From the NCBI GenBank assembly GCA_039630445.1, contig JBCNVA010000094.1, positions 1 to 21,048 of the forward strand: a DNA stretch of 21,048 nt, given 5' to 3'. A model generated the notes under the pieces. The model ran no database searches and had not been told where the DNA came from. It saw nothing but the letters and a program-made list of their open reading frames with translations. The position numbers and the translations under genes are program-made. The DNA comes from HRBIN15 sp039630445. GTDB lineage: Bacteria > Armatimonadota > Fimbriimonadia > Fimbriimonadales > GBS-DC. Positions 14,998 through 21,048 of the stretch are shown one piece after another. Every line of letters begins with the position of its first letter. Position 1 is the stretch's first letter.

Positions 14998-15756
14998 TTA
15001 GCGAAAACCCTGCACCAGCGCCTGCGCCAAAACGCTCCAGCCATTCGCAAGGGTGAACACCAGCAACTTGGCGGGCATGGAGACCACCACAGGCGGTAGC
15101 ATCATCATGCCCATCGATAGCAGGATGCTCGCCACCACCAGATCGATCACGAGGAACGGGATGTAGATGTAAAAGCCTATCAGGAAGGCGGTCTTGAGTT
15201 CGCTTACGATAAAGGCGGGGATCAACACGGTGAGCGGTACTTCATCAGGGGTGCGTGGTGTGGGCTGCTTGCGCATGCGCAGGAACAGGTTGAGGTCATC
15301 CGTGTAGGTCTGGCGCAGCATGAAGTGGCGAACGGGCTTTTCGGCGCGGGCGAGTGCCTGCTCAAAGGTGATTTGATTCTTCATATAGGGCTGGAGCGCG
15401 TCCCGATGGATCTGCTCCAGGGTGGGCGCCATCACATAGAAAGTGAGGAAAAGGCTCAGTCCTACCAGCACGGGTGTAGGCGGGATAGTCGGCGTGCCCA
15501 GCGCGCTCTTGAGGAACGATAGCACAATCACGATGCGGGTGAAGGCGGTCATCATCAGCAGGATGGAGGGCGCGACAGAGAGCAGGGTTAGCAGCGCCAG
15601 AATCTGCAGCGAGGTGGAGACCTCCTGTGGATTGCGAGCTGTGTCCACTCCGATGGTGATGCGCGGCACGGGAATGCTTTCCTGTGCGATGAGCAGCACA
15701 GGGACTATCGCTAGCGTGGTGAGCAGCGGGAGTCGTATCTGCCATCGGAATCTCAC
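14998..15756 (-). CDS. fliP: Flagellar export gate protein FliP
   Basis: 252-aa inner-membrane component of the flagellar type III export gate. A cleavable signal-like N-terminus (MRFRWQIRLPLLTTLAIVPV) is followed by helices and the family blocks FTRIVIVLSFLKSALGTP, FMLRQTYTDDLNLFLR, VPLTVLIPAFIVSELKTAF, IPFLVIDLVVASILLSMGMM and PPVVVSMPAKLLVF. The frame is open to 15813 inside fliO, but a GTG at 15756 overlaps the fliO stop (GTGA) and has AAGGAGG about 9 nt upstream, so it is preferred. Last gene of the fliM-N-O-P run; fliQ, fliR, flhB and flhA do not follow. Confidence 0.93.
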   Translation of the reverse strand: MRFRWQIRLPLLTTLAIVPVLLIAQESIPVPRITIGVDTARNPQEVSTSLQILALLTLLSVAPSILLMMTAFTRIVIVLSFLKSALGTPTIPPTPVLVGLSLFLTFYVMAPTLEQIHRDALQPYMKNQITFEQALARAEKPVRHFMLRQTYTDDLNLFLRMRKQPTPRTPDEVPLTVLIPAFIVSELKTAFLIGFYIYIPFLVIDLVVASILLSMGMMMLPPVVVSMPAKLLVFTLANGWSVLAQALVQGFR

Positions 15757-16448
15757 CGTTGACCGCCTCCTTCTGTCAGGCGCGACAGGCGGGCGTGCGC
15801 CTGTGCCATGCACGCCTGCAACTCACTTGCTACCTCCTGCTGCAGGTCGACGGAGACCGCGCCACGTGGATGCATGCCCCGTTGTCCTGCGGAAGCCACG
15901 CGGCGGAGAACCTGATCGAAACCCTCTGGCGAGAGGGAACGCTCTGGTTGTTCGGTGGCTTGGGCATCCTGCTCGGGATGGGCGTGCCACTTGGATGGCA
16001 TGGTCAAATCGGCAAGCAATTGCATGCCCTGAGGTGTGGTGCCGATGAGCAACAGGCGGTCACGTGCCTTGACCATCAACAGGCTTCCGCCTGGCACCGC
16101 GCGGCTCTCCAGCAGGCGAATCTCGCCGTCCAGCTGCGAGCCAACGCCCGTCTTACTCGCCCAGCGAATGAGGCGCGGCAGCCCGTAGCGCAGCCCGACA
16201 GCCACCAGCATCAGCGCAAGCACCATCTGGAGCCACGCATAGCCACTGCCAGTGGATGGGGTAGTGTGCAGAGGCGTGTTGCCGCGTGTGCCCAGCGCGC
16301 CTGGGGCAAGTGATGCGGTGTCATCGCGTCCAACCCCTGGAGGATGGACATCTCCACCAGCAGAAGGTAGCCGCGCCTGTGGCTCGAGCTGCGCTGTCGC
16401 AGCGGTCAGCATCAACAGTCCTGTCACCATCCAGCGACCGATACACAT
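15753..16448 (-). CDS. fliO: FliO-like flagellar biosynthesis protein
   Basis: 231-aa protein with an N-terminal signal-like segment (MVTGLLMLTAATAQ), a Pro/Gly-rich periplasmic stretch, a membrane helix at about 72-90 and a cytoplasmic FliO domain (GEIRLLESRAVPGGSLLMVKARDRLLLIG, quoted here only as 109-136). FliO helps FliP assemble and is the least conserved export protein, so the call depends on this motif and on its place between fliN and fliP. The hydrophilic C-terminus (about 150-231) is longer than in short FliO forms. The ATG is 1 nt after the fliN stop; the Shine-Dalgarno is weak and the ATG at residue 7 is an alternative. The 3' end overlaps fliP by 4 nt. Confidence 0.78.
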   Translation of the reverse strand: MCIGRWMVTGLLMLTAATAQLEPQARLPSAGGDVHPPGVGRDDTASLAPGALGTRGNTPLHTTPSTGSGYAWLQMVLALMLVAVGLRYGLPRLIRWASKTGVGSQLDGEIRLLESRAVPGGSLLMVKARDRLLLIGTTPQGMQLLADLTMPSKWHAHPEQDAQATEQPERSLSPEGFDQVLRRVASAGQRGMHPRGAVSVDLQQEVASELQACMAQAHARLSRLTEGGGQR

Positions 16449-16449
16449 C

Positions 16450-17412
16450 TTATGCCCCCAGTCGTTGCACCCGCTCCATCGGGGAGATAATCTCGGTGAT
16501 GCGCACGGCGAAGTTATCCTCCACTACAACCACCTCGCCGCGGGCAATCAGCCGTCCATTCACCAGCACCTCCACCGGCTCACCTGCTACCTTTTTGAGT
16601 TCCACGATGGAACCCGTGCCAATCTCCAGCAGCTCGCTGACCAGCAGCGTGACGCGCCCCAGCTCCACCGATACCTCCAGCGGAATGTCCATCAGCAGGT
16701 CCAGATTGCGGGGGGTTGACTCTTCCGACTCTCCGAAAGGATTGAAAGGCATCGGAGGAGGCTGTGCAGCAGGCGCGGATGAAGGTGTCGTTGACTCCTC
16801 ATTCATGGCGAGTGCTGCCAGCGGATCGGTTGCCTGCACCTGCATGCCCAGCAGCTGAGCGGTGAGTGCGCCCGTCAGCAGCCATGTGAGCAGAATCGGC
16901 TCGCGTTCAGGCACATTAATTGTCAACCGGACGGCGACCACTTCGTCCACGCTTAGGAAGTTAGGGGGAAAGACCACCGGCGCACGCTTGAGTTCAACCT
17001 CTGAAGGAGTGAAGGTAGTGTTGCGCAGGTTGCCAAAGGCGATTGCCAGTCCATGCATCAGATGGGTGAAGAATCCACGCAAGGCATCGAGCGTGGTGTC
17101 GTCTATCGTGTCAGGAATGCTCCCCAGCACCGCCTCGCACAGCGCGCGTTCCGCAGCTTCCCGCTCAGCAGGCTGCTCCCCCACGATGAACAGGCACAGC
17201 TCCCCCGCTATCTCAGCAAAACCGCACTGGGCATGCAGCACTGGGTCAATACTCAGGCTGCTGAACTCGCCAATCGGTGTGGCTTCAGCGGTGGGGATCG
17301 GGATCTCCACCGCCACACCGCTCTGCTCTGACAGGTGCAGCGCCACACTCTGCCAGATTTGTCCCTGCTTGACGATGAAGTTGGTCAACACTTCGGGTGC
17401 GACTTCGTTCAT
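16450..17412 (-). CDS. fliN: Flagellar motor switch protein FliN/FliY type
   Basis: 320-aa switch-complex protein. The C-terminal SpoA/FliN domain is clear (about 236-310: LLMDIPLEVSVELGRVTLLV, LVNGRLIARGEVVVV, FAVRITEI). Residues about 15-190 form the CheC-like N-terminal part that defines FliY, and a Pro/Ser-rich linker (205-233) joins them. In active FliY/CheC phosphatases each active site shows E-x-x-N; the expected helix here (RGFFTHLMHGLAIAFGN, 112-128) lacks that pattern, so phosphatase activity on CheY-P is doubtful. It is cytoplasmic, part of the C-ring with FliM, which lies immediately upstream (6 nt gap). GGGAGG precedes the ATG by about 11 nt. Confidence 0.88.
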   Translation of the reverse strand: MNEVAPEVLTNFIVKQGQIWQSVALHLSEQSGVAVEIPIPTAEATPIGEFSSLSIDPVLHAQCGFAEIAGELCLFIVGEQPAEREAAERALCEAVLGSIPDTIDDTTLDALRGFFTHLMHGLAIAFGNLRNTTFTPSEVELKRAPVVFPPNFLSVDEVVAVRLTINVPEREPILLTWLLTGALTAQLLGMQVQATDPLAALAMNEESTTPSSAPAAQPPPMPFNPFGESEESTPRNLDLLMDIPLEVSVELGRVTLLVSELLEIGTGSIVELKKVAGEPVEVLVNGRLIARGEVVVVEDNFAVRITEIISPMERVQRLGA

Positions 17413-17418
17413 GGGGGT

Positions 17419-18426
17419 TCATGCCTCCCGGATGACCTGGGTAATGCTCAGCACGATTTTGCGGTGGCGAACAGCGGGCTTGCCCCGAAACTTGCGCCGT
17501 CCCTCCACCAGCAGGTCAATAGCGCCACTGGCAGGAGTATCCAGCACAATCAGGTCACCTTCTTTTAGCGCAAGCAGATCGCGCAGGCGCATAGTCGTGC
17601 GACCCAGGCAGGCAACGCAGGTCAGTGACGAGTGGTACAGATGTTGGATCAATGCTTGACGAATCAAAGGTGTGGTGCGCTTACCGGCGGAGGCGACCCA
17701 GTTCTGTGAGCTGAGGCGCGGCGTGATGGGCTTAATGACCATATGGGGTACGCACAGGCTCATCGCGTCGCGCCGATCGCTTATGCGCGCTTCCATGAGC
17801 GCCGCGATTACGATGTCGCTCGGCGGAGCAATCTGCACAAACTGCGCACTGGTCTCCATCCCCTCGATATGTGGATCGACCTGCAGAATGCTTTCCCACG
17901 CGCTCTTGAAGGCAAGCAGCATCCGCTCCCCCAACGCCAGCACAAGCGGACGCTCTATATCGGTGAAGGTTGCCCGCTCCACCGGTCGCCCCGGACCGCC
18001 CAGCAGGCGATCCAGCAAGGTGAACACCAGCGAAAACTCCATCTCCAGCACCGCCTCGCCCGAAAGGGGCGGCGCGCTGAAAATAATAAACGCTGACTGA
18101 CGCAACGAGCGCAGGTAGTCCTCGTAAGGAATCTGCTCCAGCGAGATGAGTTCGATATGCACGGGCACGCGCAGATAGGTGGCGAGGTTCGTGCCGCACA
18201 GGCGAGCAAAAGTCTCAAAAATCATCTGTAGCGTGCGCAACTGATCACGCGAGAACTTATCAGGGCGGCGGAAATCGTACACTTCATAGGCGACCGAGGA
18301 GCGTTTCTGACGCGCCGCCACAGGACTGGACAACGCCTCCTCCGAAGCCAGCGCTCCAGCAGGCGCATCCGATGCCAGCGATGCCAGCAACGCCTCTATC
18401 TCCGCTTGCGATAGGATCTCACTCAT
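17419..18426 (-). CDS. fliM: Flagellar motor switch protein FliM
   Basis: 335-aa C-ring protein linking CheY-P to motor reversal. The N-terminus MSEILSQAEIEALLASLA contains the CheY-binding EIxALL-type motif. The CheC-like middle domain follows (for example RTLQMIFETFARLCGTNLA, VHIELISLEQIPYEDYLRSL), and the C-terminal SpoA domain includes ALKEGDLIVLDTPASGAIDL and VEGRRKFRGKPAV. The frame is open to 18525, but the upstream part translates a heptamer repeat and lacks family similarity. The ATG at 18426 begins the conserved motif, yet has no Shine-Dalgarno. First gene of fliM-N-O-P; a sigma-28-like promoter lies about 80 nt upstream. Confidence 0.93.
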   Translation of the reverse strand: MSEILSQAEIEALLASLASDAPAGALASEEALSSPVAARQKRSSVAYEVYDFRRPDKFSRDQLRTLQMIFETFARLCGTNLATYLRVPVHIELISLEQIPYEDYLRSLRQSAFIIFSAPPLSGEAVLEMEFSLVFTLLDRLLGGPGRPVERATFTDIERPLVLALGERMLLAFKSAWESILQVDPHIEGMETSAQFVQIAPPSDIVIAALMEARISDRRDAMSLCVPHMVIKPITPRLSSQNWVASAGKRTTPLIRQALIQHLYHSSLTCVACLGRTTMRLRDLLALKEGDLIVLDTPASGAIDLLVEGRRKFRGKPAVRHRKIVLSITQVIREA

Positions 18427-18429
18427 CGT

Positions 18430-18464
18430 TGGCAAATAGTGAATGGCGAATAGCGAATAGTAAA
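18430..18464. repeat. Degenerate heptamer repeat in front of fliM
   Basis: Plus strand splits into ggcaaat, agtgaat, ggcgaat, agcgaat, agtaaag: units of 7 nt with consensus RGYGAAT. It occupies the space where the fliM Shine-Dalgarno would be expected. Related units occur near 12657-12690 and 11475-11495. Confidence 0.55.
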
Positions 18465-18508
18465 GTAACGACTCACCACGGGCTACTCGCCTCCTGCCCA
18501 CAGCCGAA

Positions 18509-18535
18509 TTATCGGCAGGTAGCAAGGGCTTTTGA
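18509..18535 (-). promoter_or_regulatory. Sigma-28-like promoter of fliM operon
   Basis: Minus strand has GCCGATAA (18509-18516), the exact FliA/SigD -10, with TCAA (18532-18535) 15 nt upstream against consensus TAAA. The -10 lies in a palindrome GCCGA-TAAT-TCGGC (18503-18516), so it could also be an operator. An alternative -10, TAAAAT, lies at 18541-18546 on the minus strand. Confidence 0.5.
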
Positions 18536-18570
18536 AGCCGATTTTATGCCGAGAACGACATCCCCATCTG

Positions 18571-18643
18571 CTTACTCCTTGACAAGGGGCAGGAAATGTG
18601 CATCTCCTATCAAACCGCTTACTGGATGAAGAGGAGGAGTAAG
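18571..18643 (+). promoter_or_regulatory. Lipoprotein leader: possible anti-Shine-Dalgarno helix
   Basis: CTTACTCCT (18571-18579) is perfectly complementary to AGGAGTAAG (18635-18643), which includes the Shine-Dalgarno GGAGGAG (18633-18639) of the lipoprotein gene. A TTGACA box (18579-18584) lies at the left arm, but I find no -10 at the right spacing, so the transcript start is unknown. The gap 18427-18650 otherwise holds the heptamer repeat and fliM promoter. Confidence 0.3.
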
Positions 18644-18650
18644 TCCAGCG

Positions 18651-20081
18651 ATGCACCGTTGCGAAAACAGAGGGCGGCTTAAGCCGTCGAACTATATGGC
18701 GATGAAGCGATGGCGTAGTAAGGGCATCTTGCTCATCGGCTGTGGCCTGGCTCTAAGCCTCTGGCTTGCAGGCTGTACGAAGCCGAAGGTGGGCATCATC
18801 TCTGGCACGGTCACCGATGTGGAGGGCAACCCAGTGGCAAATGCGGAGGTGACCGCAACGGGCAGCACCACTGGCTCCACCCGTACCTTGCATAATGGCA
18901 CCTTCTACCTGACCAATGTGCGCGAAGGGTTCACCACCATCCGTGCTCGCGCCCGCATCGGTAATCGCGAATATACGGGTCAGCAGGTCGCCCAGGTGTT
19001 CCACAACGAGCAGAGCAAAAATATCAACATCATGATCGCTCCTGTGGATCAGCAGGGGTCGGTGGAGGGGCTTGTGTTAGATCCGCGGGGGCGCGGTATC
19101 GAGCGTGCCCGTGTGTTTGTGGGTGGTGCGCTCAGCAGTGCGCTCGCCGTTACCGATCAGCGCGGCTACTATCGCATCGACGGGCTGCCCTCTGGGTATG
19201 AATATCCTATCGTCGCCTCAGCACCAGGCTACGAGAATGTACGGCAAACAGTGGCTATTCGTGCGGGTGAAATCAGCACTGTCAGTTTTGCACTGAACTA
19301 CTCCAGCAATCGTCCGGTGAACGCGCCACAAAATCTGACGGCAACCGCGTGGACGATGCCCCGTGACCTGATAGCGACACGCGATCATCGGCGACTGCAT
19401 GCCTATAACGCCATCCGCGCCCTGTTTGACGAGAAGCTGCGCGACCGCCCCCTGCGCCCACCCAGCCGTGCAGCAGGCGATTACTGGATCGAGGTAGACC
19501 TGAGCTGGGACTTCGAACAGCAGCCGAGCTTGCTGGGCTACGGCATCTACCGCGGCATAACACTGCAGGAACTCGAAACGAACGCGATTGCCTTCCTGCG
19601 CGACCCATTAGCTGACTTCTTTGCCGATTTAGACCCGATGCTGCAGCCGAATGTGACTTACTACTATGAGATGGTCGCCGTGAACACCGACTATTTGGAC
19701 AATCCCGATCATCCGAACGCGAAATCGGGTCGTAGCAATCGGGTCGCGGCGCGTCCGTTCGTGCCGATTCAAATAACAGCGCCACGCCCTGATACACTGG
19801 TGGATTCGAGTGCGCTCACCATCTCGTGGACGCCTGTGGAACGCGCAGACTACTATCTGGTGCTGATTTACGATCGCTTCCCTGACTATCAGGTGCAGCC
19901 GTTCTATCCGTCCGACCTGAGCAACCCTGGAGCGGCAAAGGTGTTCGCGCCGAACACGAGCCTTGTCTACACGGGTCCTGCTTTCACACCAGGGCGCACT
20001 TACTATCTGGTGGTGCTGGCGTTCAGCAACGATCGGGCGACACGCGCCATCAGTCCGCTGGTGGCGGTTCAGGCGCGGTAG
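18651..20081 (+). CDS. Lipoprotein with carboxypeptidase-regulatory and Fn3-like domains
   Basis: 476-aa lipoprotein. A basic n-region and hydrophobic stretch end in the lipobox LAGC with Cys42 (LALSLWLAGC). Two carboxypeptidase-regulatory-like beta domains follow: about 48-125 (GIISGTVTDVEGNPVANAEV) and about 136-215 (GSVEGLVLDPRGRGIERARV, DQRGYYRIDGLPSGYEYPI). Downstream are two Fn3-like regions (about 270-370, ending YYYEMVAVNTDY; and about 380-474, ISWTPVERADYYLVLIYDR). Such proteins sit on the outer surface or in the periplasm as adhesive or structural modules; no catalytic site is visible. The ATG at 18651 has a Shine-Dalgarno about 11 nt away; ATGs at 18696 and 18702 would give a more usual signal length but have none. 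Divergent from fliM. No specific function is recognised. Confidence 0.85.
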   Translation: MHRCENRGRLKPSNYMAMKRWRSKGILLIGCGLALSLWLAGCTKPKVGIISGTVTDVEGNPVANAEVTATGSTTGSTRTLHNGTFYLTNVREGFTTIRARARIGNREYTGQQVAQVFHNEQSKNINIMIAPVDQQGSVEGLVLDPRGRGIERARVFVGGALSSALAVTDQRGYYRIDGLPSGYEYPIVASAPGYENVRQTVAIRAGEISTVSFALNYSSNRPVNAPQNLTATAWTMPRDLIATRDHRRLHAYNAIRALFDEKLRDRPLRPPSRAAGDYWIEVDLSWDFEQQPSLLGYGIYRGITLQELETNAIAFLRDPLADFFADLDPMLQPNVTYYYEMVAVNTDYLDNPDHPNAKSGRSNRVAARPFVPIQITAPRPDTLVDSSALTISWTPVERADYYLVLIYDRFPDYQVQPFYPSDLSNPGAAKVFAPNTSLVYTGPAFTPGRTYYLVVLAFSNDRATRAISPLVAVQAR

Positions 20082-20204
20082 TGCGGGTCTGGCAGCTGGC
20101 GGAGAGCGATTAGCCCCGGCGAAGGCGTGCTATTGGTGAGCCACTCGACGCCCTGCTCCTGGGCTAACTGCTGCGCTTCAGGGGTTGCCCACTTGCCAGC
20201 AAAT
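20069..20204 (-). pseudogene. Possible C-terminal remnant of a truncated gene
   Basis: On the minus strand this stretch encodes about 44 residues that look like a real protein end (GKWATPEAQQLAQEQGVEWL, then a Thr/Pro turn and PSPGLIALRQLPDPHY) with codon use like its neighbours. Its upstream part runs straight into the double-hairpin repeat at 20205-20246, and no sensible start or Shine-Dalgarno exists beyond it. It overlaps the convergent lipoprotein gene by 13 nt. I do not recognise the family. A short real gene starting at GTG 20254 is the alternative. Confidence 0.35.
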
Positions 20205-20246
20205 GAAGCCCGCCTACGCGGGCAACAGCCGACGGAGGTCGGCTTC
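20205..20246. repeat. REP-like double-hairpin palindrome
   Basis: Two hairpins side by side, GCCCGC-CTAC-GCGGGC (20208-20223) and AGCCGAC-GGAG-GTCGGCT (20227-20244), are enclosed by complementary ends GAAGCC/GGCTTC (20205-20210, 20241-20246). The cloverleaf-like layout resembles repetitive extragenic palindromes. The sequence between it and deoB (20247-20307) shows nothing I recognise. Confidence 0.6.
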
Positions 20247-20307
20247 GTCTGCACAGGAGCAGCTTGAGCCGTCCAGAATACTGTGCTGTTTGAAAACCCG
20301 ACTGGTA

Positions 20308-21048
20308 TTACAGAGGAATAGGCACGCCCGCCTCAACGGGCACCCCCCACAGTGCGCCAATAGTCGCGCCAATATCTGCCAGCGAGCGACGCACACCAAG
20401 CGACTGACCCACACCCTGCGCTGGCGAATAGATCAGCAGCGGCAGGTACTCGCGCGAGTGATCCGTGCTGGGTGTGGTCGGATCGTTGCCATGATCAGCA
20501 GTTAGAATGAGCAGGTCGGTAGGTGTGAGCTGTTCCACAATTGCCGCAAGCATCCTATCGAACTCAGTGAGCGCACGAGCAAAGCCTTCTGGATCGTTCC
20601 GATGCCCGTAGAGCATGTCGAAATCCTCAAAATTGGCAAAGATGAAGGGGCAGTCGCTCTGCAGGGCGCGCAAGACCGCCTGAAAATGCGCCGCGTTATT
20701 CTGCGTGCGCTCTGCATGTTTGAAGCCGCGATAGGTGAAAATCTCAGGCACGACACCGATGCCGTACACGCCAATTCCGCGCTCCGCTAATCTGTCGATA
20801 AGGTTGGGGGGCGGTGGCAGTGGGAAGTCGCGCCGCCGCTCCGTGCGACGGAAAGTGCGGGCGTCCTCGCCCACGAACGGGCGGGCGATCACCCGCTGCA
20901 CATGGTGAGGGGGCTTGAGCAGCTCGCGTGCCACCTCGCACATGCGATAAAGCTCCTCCACGGGGATGACCGCCTCATGCGCGGCAATCTGGAACACGCT
21001 ATCCGCGCTGGTGTAAACAATAGGATAGCCCGTGCGCATGTGCTGCTC
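20308..21048 (-). CDS. deoB: Phosphopentomutase DeoB, C-terminal part
   Basis: 246 residues of an enzyme whose 5' end lies beyond the right edge. It converts (deoxy)ribose 1-phosphate to the 5-phosphate in nucleoside catabolism, in the cytoplasm. Seen motifs: EQHMRTGYPIVYTSADSVFQ at the edge, FANFEDFDMLYGHRND, and TADHGNDPTTPSTDHSREY. Spacing matches the metal ligands known in the Bacillus cereus enzyme: the D...H pair of DMLYGH, D-H of TADHG, and H 11 residues later. The usual TADHGCD reads TADHGND here, a change at a non-ligand position. The cap domain (about 40-110) is present; the phospho-threonine region is outside. No terminator beyond the REP-like hairpin. No other nucleoside gene is visible. 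Confidence 0.93.
   Translation of the reverse strand, partial: EQHMRTGYPIVYTSADSVFQIAAHEAVIPVEELYRMCEVARELLKPPHHVQRVIARPFVGEDARTFRRTERRRDFPLPPPPNLIDRLAERGIGVYGIGVVPEIFTYRGFKHAERTQNNAAHFQAVLRALQSDCPFIFANFEDFDMLYGHRNDPEGFARALTEFDRMLAAIVEQLTPTDLLILTADHGNDPTTPSTDHSREYLPLLIYSPAQGVGQSLGVRRSLADIGATIGALWGVPVEAGVPIPL

Noticed and set aside
13249..15099. Long + strand open frame (616 codons) opposite tatC and the secreted-protein gene
   Set aside because: It is antisense to two recognisable minus-strand genes, is His/Arg-rich, and has no domain or start signal; it reflects GC-rich codon bias.
18427..18525. N-terminal extension of FliM
   Set aside because: The residues come from repeat sequence and the conserved CheY-binding motif starts at 18426.

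Overview
The window reads as bacterial chromosome, GC-rich, and densely packed with genes. I see no rRNA, tRNA, CRISPR array, transposase or phage gene. A tentative placement is Armatimonadota (Fimbriimonadales-like) or another deep Terrabacterial lineage. This rests on the combination of a DUF2993/LmeA-like protein, a FliY-type switch protein, a REC-PilZ protein beside flagellin, a PhoB/PhoR pair with a membrane/PAS kinase, and a carboxypeptidase-regulatory lipoprotein. It is an inference from gene content, not a phylogeny.

Layout. (1) Positions 35-4550, + strand: three tightly spaced genes for a secreted TPR protein, a DUF2993-like envelope protein and a GT9 glycosyltransferase; this looks like a cell-envelope operon starting from an apparently leaderless promoter. 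(2) Positions 4551-7480, + strand: a response-regulator/YcgR/PilZ fusion and then flagellin, each with a long structured leader; a clear intrinsic terminator follows flagellin. (3) Positions 7518-8696, + strand: a saccharopine-dehydrogenase-family oxidoreductase whose 3' end overlaps the convergent kinase gene. (4) Positions 14892 down to 8674, - strand: secreted Ig-like/Gly-rich protein, tatC, a conserved-looking orphan with barrel-sandwich and KOW-like ends, phoB-like regulator, VapB-like antitoxin, VapC-like PIN toxin, phoR-like kinase. The toxin-antitoxin pair has its own promoter-like element and sits between the regulator and its kinase. (5) Positions 18426 down to 14998, - strand: fliM, fliN/fliY, fliO, fliP as a compact operon. 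(6) Positions 18651-20081, + strand: a lipoprotein divergent from fliM. (7) Positions 20082-20307: a gene remnant and a REP-like double hairpin, then the 3' part of deoB (phosphopentomutase) running off the right edge on the - strand.

How it fits together. Two blocks concern motility: the motor switch and export genes (fliMNOP), and flagellin with a predicted c-di-GMP/phosphorylation-responsive regulator. Both leaders in the flagellin block carry a hairpin with GGA in the loop about 35-40 nt upstream of a GGA-containing Shine-Dalgarno, the arrangement known for CsrA control of flagellin in Bacillus. The sequence also shows a recurrent promoter-like 9-mer (GGGTATACT, three exact copies), a degenerate heptanucleotide repeat family at gene starts, and an orphan 376-aa protein between tatC and phoB, which is the best candidate here for undescribed biology.
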